This document shows, piece by piece, positions 1-12,900 of a stretch of 64,000 bases of DNA. The stretch comes from Cepaea nemoralis (lineage: Eukaryota; Mollusca; Gastropoda; Stylommatophora; Helicidae). A program made the translations under genes and the position numbers. Within the stretch, counting starts at the first letter, position 1. The number at the start of each line of letters is the position of its first letter. Below the pieces are notes generated by a model. It ran no database searches. It had not been told where the DNA came from and worked only from the letters and a program-made list of their open reading frames with translations. The stretch is taken from NCBI GenBank assembly GCA_014155875.1, contig JACEFZ010017868.1:140047-204046 (forward strand). The letters are read 5' to 3'.

Positions 1-80
1 TTACGACATGCGTGGTAGGCTACAGTGTTGCTATTCTTTGCTTCCCTTATGAGCCCCGGCAACACACGGGAGTTAAGCAG
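1..80. repeat. Fragment of a dispersed repeat
   Basis: The segment with CTTTGCTTCCCTTATGAGCC and the following ACACACGGG matches, in reverse orientation, the flank of the 20-bp minisatellite at about 46740-46810. The piece is cut by the window edge. No coding signal is seen. Confidence 0.4.
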
Positions 81-446
81 TTGGACACCAAATCACAATT
101 TTAGTAAAACCAACTTAATCAACAGAAAAGACTAAAGTCATGATAGTCAATGTCTGCCACAAACAAGGCAGATACAGAAGCAAATCACACAGCATCAATA
201 ATCATACTGCTGCCTTGTAGGGTTTGTGTCATGAGGCAAAAACAAGCAGACATAAACAGTAGACAAACTGAGAAATCACTACTGTACATTCTAGTATATC
301 ATTTTTTAACAACGAACACAATAAAGTCTTAACTTTTCATTTTAAAAGTCAGAAATAAATAATAACATGACACTGGTTTGAATACTTTTGGCTCACTTGT
401 TAAAAACAAAAGCTTTATAAAAAATTAAAAAAAACTATAATCTCAC

Positions 447-517
447 TTGAATATCAACATTTGTAAGTGTAAGTCTGTCCATTTCTTCATGTAATGTGTC
501 TTTCTGCCTTCTGTTGC
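447..517 (-). CDS. NVL: NVL D1-piece exon 7 (tentative linker exon)
   Basis: On the minus strand, TTTATTTCCAG precedes an open 71-nt stretch that ends at a GTGAGA donor. It begins in the phase left by the 3829-4031 exon (one base carried over) and reads GNRRQKDTLHEEMDRLTLTN followed by VDIQ. NVL has a charged, poorly conserved linker between D1 and D2, so the content is compatible but does not prove identity. Confidence 0.45.
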
Positions 518-3500
518 CTGGAAATAAACACCACAAGAAAATTCATTATTCAGTGTTCATGTGTATGCTATAAATATACACATTGCTTAAGATTTTACAA
601 TGGCCACATTTAATTAAAATACATGAGCAGGACTAGTATCCCATGTCAGTTGTATTCACATTTTGTAAATGAACCCTGGTACATCATGACAGATGGTAAC
701 TTAATTCTGCAGTCAGTTCATTCAAGAGAAATATATAGCCATGTTGCCAGAAAATCTGTTTCTCATACCAGGAGACAAGAGTTCTAATTCCAAGTAAGGC
801 AAAGCATTTTGTCACCCCAAACATGAAATAAATCTAGTCTGTACACCGCACACCGACTATCAAGATCAGTGACCTTTTTTTAAAAACAGCTGCGCTAGCC
901 CAGTGGTCATGTGTTTAAATCCCTGTTAAGGTAAAGATTTTCTTTTCATTGGCCTGGGCTTTCAGATCGACCTAGCCTAAAATGGGTACCAGGAAATATT
1001 CTATGAAGTAAATGTGCTCAGCATATAGACCCATCACATATCAAGTGCTGTTCAGTCTACAAAAAATATGGGGGTAGCACCATATACCATAAGACAAGTA
1101 AAATTGTCCTTTAGTTGCTTACTTATATTCCGTGTTACCTATTAGACATGTCCATTACTTGTTTTTAAGATGAGTACAGTGTATGTTTTTGTTCCTGTGT
1201 ATCATGAAATCAGAATAATAAATGCTCCATTAAACATGTCTGCAACATTTCTAGTCGACTTGTGATTTCTGTAGTGACATATTACCTTAACACAAACGGT
1301 AAAGGTCTTGTATCTGAGATGGTAGGGTCAGGTCTAGAGACATGTGAATAACTTAAGTGATCTCATGATATCTTTGACGGGGCCTCCAATAAAGGAATGT
1401 AATGGTTCATTAAAAATATATATAGCGGTATCTGAGTTTCTGTGTATGTGTATACTAAATGATCTTAGTGTAAGAACAGAGCAAGCAGTAAAGTTGCATG
1501 TGTTTATACTAAATGATCTTAGTGTAAGAACAGAGCAAGCAGTAAAGTTGCATGTGTTTATGTTTATACTAAATGATCTTAGTGTAGGCACAGAGCAAGC
1601 AGTAAAGTTGCATGTGTTTATGTTTATACTAAATGATCTTAGTGTAGGCACAGAGCAAGCAGTAAAGTTGCATGTGTTTATACTAAATGATCTTAGTGTA
1701 AGCACAGAGCAAGCAGTAAAGTTGCATGTGTTTATACTAAATGATCTTAGTGTAGGCACAGAGCAAGCAGTAAAGTTGCATGTGTTTATACTAAATGATC
1801 TTAGTGTAAGCACAGAGCAAGCAGTAAAGTTGCATGTGTTTATACTAAATGATCTTAGTGTAAGCACAGAGCAAGCAGTAAAGTTGCATGTGTTTATACT
1901 AAATGATCTTAGTGTAAGAACAGAGCAAGCAGTAAAGTTGCATGTGTTTATACTAAATGATCTTAGTGTAGGCACAGAGCAAGTAGTAAAGTTGCATGTG
2001 TTTATACTAAATGATCTTAGTGTAGGCACAGAGCAAGCAGTAAAGTTGCATGTGTTTATACTAAATGATCTTAGTGTAGGCACAGAGCAAGTAGTAAAGT
2101 TGCATGTGTTTATACTAAATGATCTTAGTGTAGGCACAGAGCAAGCAGTAAAGTTGCATGTGTTTATACTAAATGATCTTAGTGTAGGCACAGAGCAAGT
2201 AGTAAAGCTGCATGTTATTTTTTCTTTCCGTATTTCCATCCTGTTTCAGGATATTGCGGTCAACACCAGCATCTTTCAGCTGTATGTTGATTCCTAGGCT
2301 AGATTACGCTCATCAGCACGCCACGACTTTCTGAGCGACCGGCTCCATACTCTTATAAGTCACTGCCAGGAAGTTAGAGCCCTGTGTAATATTTATATTT
2401 ATTGTGATTCTTATTTGTCCTGGAGTTGATTGGTAGTATTCGCCAGTGCTTGACGCTGGTATCTGTCGGGGGGTTATTCTCACATTCTTGTTCACTTTCA
2501 GCTGGCAAAGAGCACCCTGTTGTTCTACAGGAGTGATTCTTAAGTGACTGGGTATTGTATCACTCTTTCTACGTTCTATAAATCTCCACATATATATCAC
2601 ATAACAGTCACCACCACTTTAACAATGACTTCATCATAACACAACAGCTGCATCAATTTCACACGGTGTATTATGTCTTTCTTTAAAACAATGTCTAATC
2701 AGTGTCACTAAAACAATAATACTTGCACTCGGTCTCTGCCATCAACATCTGTCACTTGAACTCTCAATTGACGTCGACATTTGACCACTGCTTCACAAAC
2801 ACTGCATCTACACAAAAGTGGTGGCTAGATAGACTTCTGCCATTTGCCATCTTCAGTCCAACCTCGAACGCGGTCCAGACGTGAATGAGCTCTCAAGGAC
2901 CTGTGGTCCCTTGCTCAAACATCCACCTTACTATCCTCACGCAAAGCATGATTCATAATCTTCTCTCTTCACATCTTGTCACTGGACTGTGTCATCTACA
3001 GTTTGGGGCATACCTGTACTCAATAGCCCATAGACCTTACTCAGGTCTATGGCAGTCACTGGCGCGACTCGAACCGCTTCCAATTCTCATGCGCTCACGT
3101 CAACCACGAGAGTAATCGGGGTTAAGGAGAAAGCTAAAGTTGCATGTGTTTATACTAAATGATCTTAGTGTAGACACTGAACAAGGAGAGTTGCAAGTTT
3201 GTTTATACTAAATGGTCTGGTGTTGGGTAAGTTGCATGTATGTTTCTGTAGTAGTCTAAAGGTCAGATTGTCATGACTGTATAAATTAGCAGTATACTGA
3301 TGGCTCTACTTAACTCATAATCTCTGACGCCCATTTACTGAGGTTGCATCGACTCCAGGACCATAGTGGACATAAAGGTAACCCTGCCACTACTAGGAAC
3401 AAAAACTTGGACAACAGTGTCTATATTTGGGATTTTCAGCTGCTATGATAACATGAAATTTATGCTGATGTTGAAGCATTTATGCAAAGGTAACATTGCT

Positions 3501-6500
3501 TTGAATGAAATAAAATGGCTATGAACAATGCTATGAATGCAGCTGTGATGCAAAATACTTTGGTATAATCGCAATCTGTATGTGTGTCCAATTCACAAAA
3601 TGGGTATGTGTTCCATTGAGACAGGAAGGACAATGGCAGACGAGTTAAAAAAAAAAAATTAATCTTAGTTACAATATGTACACGTATCTTGTTTAAGTAA
3701 CTGTCTTAAGCACACTCACTACCCCATACAACAATCGAAGTGATCTTTCAAATGGCAGTAATGATGTAAGAGAATAATTTAAATGACAAAATAGTGTTTA
3801 AAAAACTGGGAAGAAATAGAAATATTACCTTCGCCAGCACTGTCAGAATCCATCTTAATACTCTCGCTCTGCAATTCATGCTCTGACATAACTCTGTGCA
3901 TGGCACATGTAATTGTCAAGGATATCAGCGACTTCAAATCAGATCCAACATAACCACGAGTAAGGTCAGCAATCTCCCACAATGACACATCATCTGCCAG
4001 GTGTTGTTTTTTACACAAGACCTGCAGAATGCTGAAAAATATGTACAATTGACATGTCATTTTTAACACCATTCATTATTCAATTTAAATACCTGTGCTG
4101 ATCACTAGAAAAAAATTTTATGATGTGAGGTGTAATGTCAACATATTCTATCTCAATGTCTATGGACAACCTTTATATCTCAATGTCTAATGTCAACATA
4201 TCCTATCTCAGTATTACATTACAACATACCATATCCTAATGTCTAATGACATATTCTATTTCAATGTGTAATGTCAATGCAACTTATCTTAATGTCTAAA
4301 TGCAACACATCCTATCTCAATGTTTAATGACAACATGTTGTATCTCAAATGTGCATCCATGGTAAAGTTAACCTGGTCAACAAACGCCCGCAAAAGTCGG
4401 ATGTGTCGACCTAAGGTATAGTATCGCAGCTCCGCTGTAAACAGGCACAACACAATCACATCCAAAAAAGACTCCAGATGAACGCAGAAGAAGAGAAAAA
4501 ATGTGTATGTCAAAATACCCTATCCCAATGTCTGTCTAATGACAACATATCCTATCTCAATGTGTAATGTCAATGTATCTTATCTCAATGTGTAATGTCA
4601 ATGTATGCTATCTCAATCTGTAATGTCAATGTATGCTATCTCAATCTGTAATGTCAATGTATCTTATCTCAATGTGTAATGTCAATGTATCTTATTTCAA
4701 TGTGTAATGTCAATGTATCTTATTTCAATGTGTAATGTCAATGTATGCTATCTCAATGTGTAATGTCAATGTATCTTATCTCAATGTGTAATGTCAATGA
4801 AACTTATTTCAATGTGTAATGTCAATGTATCTTATTTCAATGTGTAATGTCAATGTATGCTATCTCAATGTGTAATGTCAATGTATCTTATCTCAATGTG
4901 TAATGTCAATGTATCTTATCTCAATGTGTAATGTCAATGTATCTTATTTCAATGTGTAATGTCAATGTATCTTATCTCAATGTGTAATGTCAATGTATCT
5001 TATCTCAATGTGTAATGTCAATGTATCTTATCTCAATGTGTAATGTCAATGTATCTTATTTCAATGTGTATTGTCAATGTATGCTATCTCAATGTGTAAT
5101 GTCAATGTATCTTATCTCAATGTGTAATGTCAATGTATCTTATCTCAATGTGTAATGTCAATGTATCTTATCTCAATGTGTAATGTCAATGTATCTTATT
5201 TCAATGTGTAATGTCAATGTATCTTATTTCAATGTGTAATGTCAATGTATGCTATCTCAATGTGTAATGTCAATGTATCTTATCTCAATGTGTAATGTCA
5301 ATGTATCTTATCTCAATGTGTAATGTCAATGTATCTTATTTCAATGTGTAATGTCAATGTATCTTATCTCAATGTGTAATGTCAATGTATCTTATCTCAA
5401 TGTGTAATGTCAATGTATCTTATCTCAATGTGTAATGTCAATGTATCTTATTTCAATGTGTATTGTCAATGTATGCTATCTCAATGTGTAATGTCAATGT
5501 ATCTTATCTCAATGTGTAATGTCAATGTATCTTATTTCAATGTGTAATGTCAATGTATCTTATCTCAATGTGTAATGTCAATGTATCTTATCTCAATGTG
5601 TAATGTCAATGTATCTTATCTCAATGTATCTTATCTCAATGTGTAGTTTCAATGTATCTTATCTCAATGTGTAATGTCAATGTATGCTATCTCAATGTGT
5701 AATGTCAATGTATCTTATCTCAATGTGTAATGTCAATGTATCTTATCTCAATGTGTAATGTCATTGTATCTTATATCAATGTGTAATGTCAATGTATCTT
5801 ATTTCAATGTGTAATGTCAATGTATCTTATTTCAATGTGTAATGTCAATGTATCTTATCTCAATGTGTAATGTCAATGTATCTTATCTCAATGTGTAATG
5901 TCAATGTATCTTATTTCAATGTGTAATGTCAATGTATCCTATCTCAATGTGTAATGTCAATGTATCTTATTTCAATGTGTAATGTCAATGTATGCTATCT
6001 CATTGTTTAATCACAACATATCCTATCTCAATGCAATACAAATGTTAACTTTTTCAAAATTATTTTATGTCAAGACCTCTGCATTTACAGAAATAAAATT
6101 GAAACCAAAATCAAAAGTTTATTAAATCCTAACTTATTCAAATCAGGCAACACAATTAAAAACGCAGACCAAGGTCATCACATGCATGCCATCATTGGTT
6201 TGGGGGGATACTGTGCTAGGTCCATATTGTCTTGACCAAATAGCACTCAACAGGTGACATGGTCAGTATCAAGCTGATGACCATACCCCTTGTCTCTCAA
6301 AAATGTTGTGGTGTCCAGTGTATGAGCCATGTGGTCACCCGGTTGTGGAATGAGCCCTAACTACTAGCCCCTGACTGCCATGGCTTCCCAAGGAATTAAT
6401 TATGTGCTAACAATGACGATAACCAAACAGTGTTCTTCAATTATTTTATACAAATTCCCTCTGGGCCTTGGGTTAGAGTCTTGACCTTGAAATACCAACT

Positions 6501-9500
6501 ATCTGTACATCACAACTTAGGTCTAATCTTAGTCATTGTGCTGTGTTGACCTGGTTACATTGTAATGTCTGTCAGGTGATATGATACTAGTCTTGCCATC
6601 CTCATTGCGTCTGACCTTAAAGAGGGGAGGGGAGGACTGTGAAACACACTAACCCATGGAGATGGTGCTTTGGTACCTGATAGGGAGAAAAGTTTCTCAA
6701 CCAGCCTCACTAAGATGTTGGCCTTTTTCAGTGCTCAAATGACCTGAACATCAAAGCATCTGGCTCAGACTGCCAGGGGATTCACCAACCAAACAAGATA
6801 ACTTACAATATATCACATTTTTTATTATAAGAAACCTGAGTATTTAGATCTTGTAGCAGATTAGAGTATTTGCTTGATTTAAAATGAACTGCAGACAACA
6901 TGCCCAGAGACCCAGCCTTTGCAGATCCCGGTTGAGTAGCCTCAGTGAGATGGTTCAGTAATGATTACTGAGGTGGCATGCATCAGGTCAAGATCTTTTC
7001 AATATTCAAAGGTTCACTATAGTGACCATATGAGGCAACCACTGAGAGACAGCAGACACCTGAACCAAGCTGCACTTGACAATGATGTCAAGCCTTTCTG
7101 GAGAACTCTTTTTCTTTAACATCCAAAGTCAGAAGAGCAGCAATATGTGTGGCGTCTTGAGGACATATAATCTCATATGTTATGTGGCCAAATGCGGCAA
7201 TACACTTTGTATTACACCAAATACATTTACTTTTGACAAACAATCCCCTGGTGCCTATTTCATGAAAAAGCGAGATCAAATAAAAGATGTGCTGTTGAAT
7301 TTTAAAAACAACCCTACAACTGCTGGAAAGTGAACATAAGTGCTGCATACATACACCCTAAAAAGACAACATAAATATATTAGAAACTTTTATCTCTTCA
7401 GTTACAATAGTTTAAACTTAAATGATACAATTCCTGAAATCTTGGTCTGATATTCACTAGAGGAAGGTAGTTTTGCAATATCCAAGAATGTCATGCTTTT
7501 TTGCCATGTATTAAAATAACATAATTAAATACAAGACACTTATACTAATAAAATAAAAATAACTGACATTTCTGCAAAGGACATTGCAGCTTTTTGACTA
7601 ACTATCATAATTAAACAAATTACATTAACTCTGTTTTGAGACATGTTCTATTCTTTACTCATCCTCACATACAAAGAATAATTATAATTTATTGCCCATA
7701 CATCTCCAACTGAAGGCATCCCTTTTAGCTGTCACTGTTACTGTAGGGGCCACAACTTTTCCTACACATGTATAACAGAACAGTCTTAAAGATTTAATCA
7801 TCAACATCATCATGTGCCATGCTGATAGGCATGAGCAGTCATGGTTCACCACCTCACACAATCTCCAGTCTTGGGTCAGGTCTCTGTTCTTGTCCCAATT
7901 ATGCCATGTGGCCAAGCCATTTAGGTATTTATCTCTTTGTCTCACTTTGCTCTTCCCCATCAAATTACTGGTAGTGTACCCACTGAAATTGTGAAAATCT
8001 GGGATGTGGGCACTTGAATCCATGCAACGCATCTGACAGGCATTGGTTCAGTGAAACAAGACACTGTGTACAAGTCCCCCACACACAGAAACATTTGTCT
8101 GTATGTTATCTGTACTTTACATTAGCGTAGAAAAGTCAAGAGAATGAATAAAAACAATTACCTTTCTCTTGCACATTTGTTAGGAATTCTCACTGCATGT
8201 TCAATGGTGAAACACTTAGTCCTAAAGGTTTCATCCAATAAATCTGGTCTGTTAGTGGTAAATATCACCAATACAGGTGAGCTCTTACACATTAGATCTG
8301 TTTTTAAAAATTTTAAATAATAATTATTATAATGATATACAATAAGATATATTAATTTATTCCATACCAAATAACTCATTTTTTTTTACAAATTACTTCT
8401 TACATAATCAACACTTTAATCTATTTGGATCTTCTTCTTCCCAAGACATTTCTTGATCTCCATCTTGAGGCTGGGCCCATCTGGGAGCGCAGGCAGGTCA
8501 ATGTAATAATCTGCCATGATGCAAATTCAAACCCATGACCACTAAGCCAACAGGCAAGCATTTTAGCCACTGTGCTACCAAGGCTCCCTTGGAAATGACA
8601 TAGGCATATTTTGTTTTTTGCATTTGCTTGAACTCAAGCGTAGTCCACACCTGTTTAAAATAGAAAAAAGGCTTGAAGACCAGCTTTATCCCGTATAGCT
8701 TAGTCTTTCCATGCAATAGTTAACCACCAGCTGAAAGTTTCCCACAAAAACTTTGTAACTTCGGGGTGTTCGGAAATAAAAGAGTGTTAAATTATCTGTT
8801 TGTGTTTGTTGGTACATGGAATGTTAGTCTCTCCTGTGATTGGTATGAATCTGTGTGTATCTCTGATTTAGCCAGGCTTCCTTAGCATCCTTGCTTTTGT
8901 ATACTAATTATTCATGTTGCCTATTATATTCCTCATTAATTTTTCTTTCTTCTTGTGTAATCTTCAGCAGAATTTCATTTCTCATGTAGTCATTGGAATG
9001 CTCATCTATTTTTGCCTATAGTAAATATATGTTTGTAGAATGCATATACAGACAGTCATCATTAGTATATTTTAAGTCTACCGCCAAACAAAGCGGTTGG
9101 CTGGATTTGGTCCAGTTCAGTCTTTTGGGCCTATTGGCTACAAAAGGCCAGCCAGATTTATCTGGCTCCCCAAAACCGTCCCTCATCTCATCCATTTAGT
9201 TCACTCGACGCTGTGGGTAACCAGTTGCCTGTAAGAGCTAGTCCACTATCCATGTTTGACATGCTTTACAAAATTACTACTCGGCTCCAGTTAGCCAACA
9301 TTTATAGTAAAAGAAAATAGTAATACTAGCAGCACCTACTTCACAGCTGAGGCATGTGTTCACGAGACAGATGGGATTGTTATACACCCAATGCTGATAT
9401 AAACTACACCTGGCTGCAACAACACATCAACTACCAATGTTACTTACTATATGCAACTTGTGTTTCATCATGGCTTACTTGCCACATTTGAATCACACAT

Positions 9501-9870
9501 TAATAATAGAACAATATCTTTAAGCACCTAGTAGCACCATAATATCAGAGTCAAGTTTCGAACAGTGATCAAGCAACATAGACAACATATGATTTAAATA
9601 GATTAATAAAACAAGAACAAGGCTAAACTCAGTACATCCAGCCTGGAGAATCGTGATCTCATCATCGCCAGAGGAGAAAGAGTAGAGACCAGATCTTGAG
9701 GAACACGACTGCCAGCTATGAGGACAGGAAGCCAAAGATAAGTGGCTCAACACCCGTCTGCCACACCTTCGCTACTTATGAGAATTAGTCAAGGGACCAA
9801 TGTGCATCAATCAATGATTAATCCAATATCATTCAAGAATAATAGATTAGTAATACCATCAGAAGACTGA

Positions 9871-9936
<66 letters not shown>

Positions 9937-12900
9937 TATATATATTATATATATATATATATATATTAAAATAGGAACTTTGGGATCATATACAAACACC
10001 CTATAGTGTGCTCTGTGTATTCTCCTGTGGAGTGCACTGTGTTTTCTTAATAAATTCATGTTGTAGAATTAAACTGTTAATCAAAAATTCTGTTTTAATA
10101 TCACATAAGATTAAGTTAATGATTTAGCGTGACAGGGTGAAAGTTTGTGACTTCATTAATTGTCTTCCTATCTCCGTGTTGTGAGAAAAATGGGGACTGG
10201 AGTGCTCTTGTACTTCCCAGGCACATTGTAGCAGGATAAATAGGTCTGTAATCTTTCTATATGTTATGCTGTTGCCTTACTTTCTTTAGCTCATCACTGT
10301 TAGAATGCTAGATTATTTCGAGGCCTGTACTTTCATACAGCCTAGATTTATGAGCCAATTCGATCTTGTCTTCAGCAGTGAATAGTCTTTCTTTTCTGAA
10401 AGTCTATTTGTCGCTACTTTGGTGTGAGAAATCTATCAAATAGAGCTACGCTACATATCCACATCTTTTTTGTGATTTCTTGTAGAGGAATTTGTAGAGG
10501 ATTTCCTTTGATGACACCAAATAAGAAGAAAATGAGACAACCGTGTTGCATTTGTAAACAAAACTAAATGAGATGTAACAAAATAAACTAACATAATTTT
10601 CCAGTACATTAAAACTCAGACAAGATTCTACAAACATTAACTGAATAGCTCACCATGAACACTCACAACAAGTTGAACGAGGAACTTAAGTTCCATGGCT
10701 GTAGTTGCTATATTTCTCTCGGGTATTATAGTTTCAATATTTTCTATTAAGAGAATGCAAGGCGCAAGTTTCTGCAGAAAAGAAAATTGCAAAAGCTAAA
10801 ATCATCAAACTAAGAACATATAATTTATTTTACACCAGCATTTATAATTAATTCAGGTCAGGGTTTTCTGTGCAAGTAAAGTATAGTATTTAGAGTTTGT
10901 AGTCATTGTTTTATTTTGGGTCTCAACCAAGTACAATTCTTACATTTCATATTGCTGTATCCTACTGCACTTGAAACTGCTTTGTGTTGATTTGGGTGCA
11001 TTTGCATCGGCTGTTCAGAAAGCAATGGCAAACTACTGCAATAACATTGCCTAGTAAATTACAAACAGTCAATAAATGCTGGGTTGACTGGAATGTTCTT
11101 AATGGACATGCAACTAGCTACTAGTGAGAAGTAAATATAAAAACAAAACAATAACACTTGCAGTACAAAGCAGAGACAAAGTATAAAACTATGCATTCCT
11201 TTACTGATCCATTGCTGTGAGCCACTTTAAGGGCTTGCGAACGCGGTTTGTGAGCCCGTATACCCGGGTTCGAAACACGGCGGTGCTGGTTTTTTCGAAA
11301 AAGGTATAGGGGCCGGTCGTTCAGAAAGCAATGGCAAACTACTGAACGTAACACTTGCCTAGTACATCAACAGCAGCTGAAAATGCTGGTGTTGACTGCA
11401 ACGTCCCGTAAGGGATATGCAACAAAATTAGAAACTGCCATGAGCACATTAATCGGCTGATTATTTGTTCCTTCATTATCTGTTTCATTTCCTGTATTTT
11501 CAATTTTAGTGCCCAGTAAATGAAAATACACTGGAAAAAAGATATGCCTTTCAGACATACTGGAAAAGCAGTATGTAGTAAGCATGTTTTGAGAAAAATT
11601 GTGTGAGAATTGTGAAACTATAGGGGTTAATATTTTGATTTTAGAAATGGCAATGCCCAACCACACGGAATGACACTATTCAGTGCCGCCCACCGGGCGC
11701 TGGAACGCAAATTATTCAGAAGTGGAAGATGATGATGATGATGAACGCCCAGTGGTTCTCTACCTTGTTGTAAATAATTTTAGATGATAGTTATTCTGAT
11801 TTAAAGGACTTTGTGAAAGATTCTGAAACTGATTAGCACATGCAGTATTGTAGTTAATCAGTTAAATTATTTAGGTCATATGGAAAACAAAACTGAAAAC
11901 AATGAAAAATAGTGAAAGTTTGTCACCATATAATGGCACATGTCGAATTATGCTCATGAATTGTGTTTTGATGGTGTTAAGGAGCAGTTCTTTTGATACT
12001 GGTGGTTGAAATGTGGTGTGGTTATCATTATTAATTAAATTTAATTGTCATCAAAAACAGAGAAGTAGTGCCTTGGTAATGTGGAAAGTTTTAATAATTG
12101 TCACCCCTTGCTTCTAAATTTTTCTTACAAAACCTAACATTATTATGATATTTTTAACCTTTAAAAAGTAGCAATACCCATGTGTTCCTTGTGCAATCCC
12201 ATTTAATTTGATATATAATACAATATATCTGCTACTATTTTAACAATTTTAACATCTATATTGTGACACTACCCTACTTCCCATTTCTGGTATCAGTTTT
12301 TGTTTGGTCCAAACCCAATTTTTATTTGGTAATGAATCAGTTAAAGAAGACCAAGAGAAAAATGAACACCACAATCATTTGAAATACATGGATAAACAAT
12401 AAAAAATTAATCATTTGAAATACTAATAGTCTAAATAGTAATATATAGTCTAATATAGTAATAAATAGTCTAAATAATAATAAGTGCCTTGTCTGGAGAC
12501 ATTGGTGACCATGACTCTTACATCCTCTCTGCCATGATGAATTCGTTATTGCTTATATATTAATTGTTGCCCAATACATTTGTTTTTGCCTTGTAGTTCT
12601 GATAGTGATCTAGTAACAACTGCAGCAGTCAGTAGCTCAGTTTTTTTTTTTTCCCCTCTGTGTCCATGATATTCTGAACATTCTTATAGAAAACAACATC
12701 TGCACATCCTCCAATTTCTTCACCATTTCACTGCTCATCGTCAAACATTCACATCCACACAAAAGAACACACAACTTTTCATAACATAAATACTATATAA
12801 CCCACACGGCTGAAGAGAATATTAAAAAATTAGTTGCATGTCCTTTACAGGATGTTACTATCAACATCACAATCTGCTTCCAAATTGCATGCAGCTGAAG

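Noticed and set aside
1334..2297. Two long overlapping ORFs (301 and 317 codons) on opposite strands
   Set aside because: They are translations of a 54-bp tandem repeat. The period is a multiple of three, so frames stay open on both strands without selection.
2366..3053. Helitron, because of the hairpin near the right end
   Set aside because: Helitrons insert between A and T without a target duplication; here an 8-bp duplication is demonstrated.
4090..6045. CRISPR-like regular repeats
   Set aside because: The units are contiguous with no unique spacers, and the locus is an animal intron.
7076..7348. Opposed ORFs of 85 and 86 codons
   Set aside because: They overlap on both strands, and neither shows a motif or splice support.
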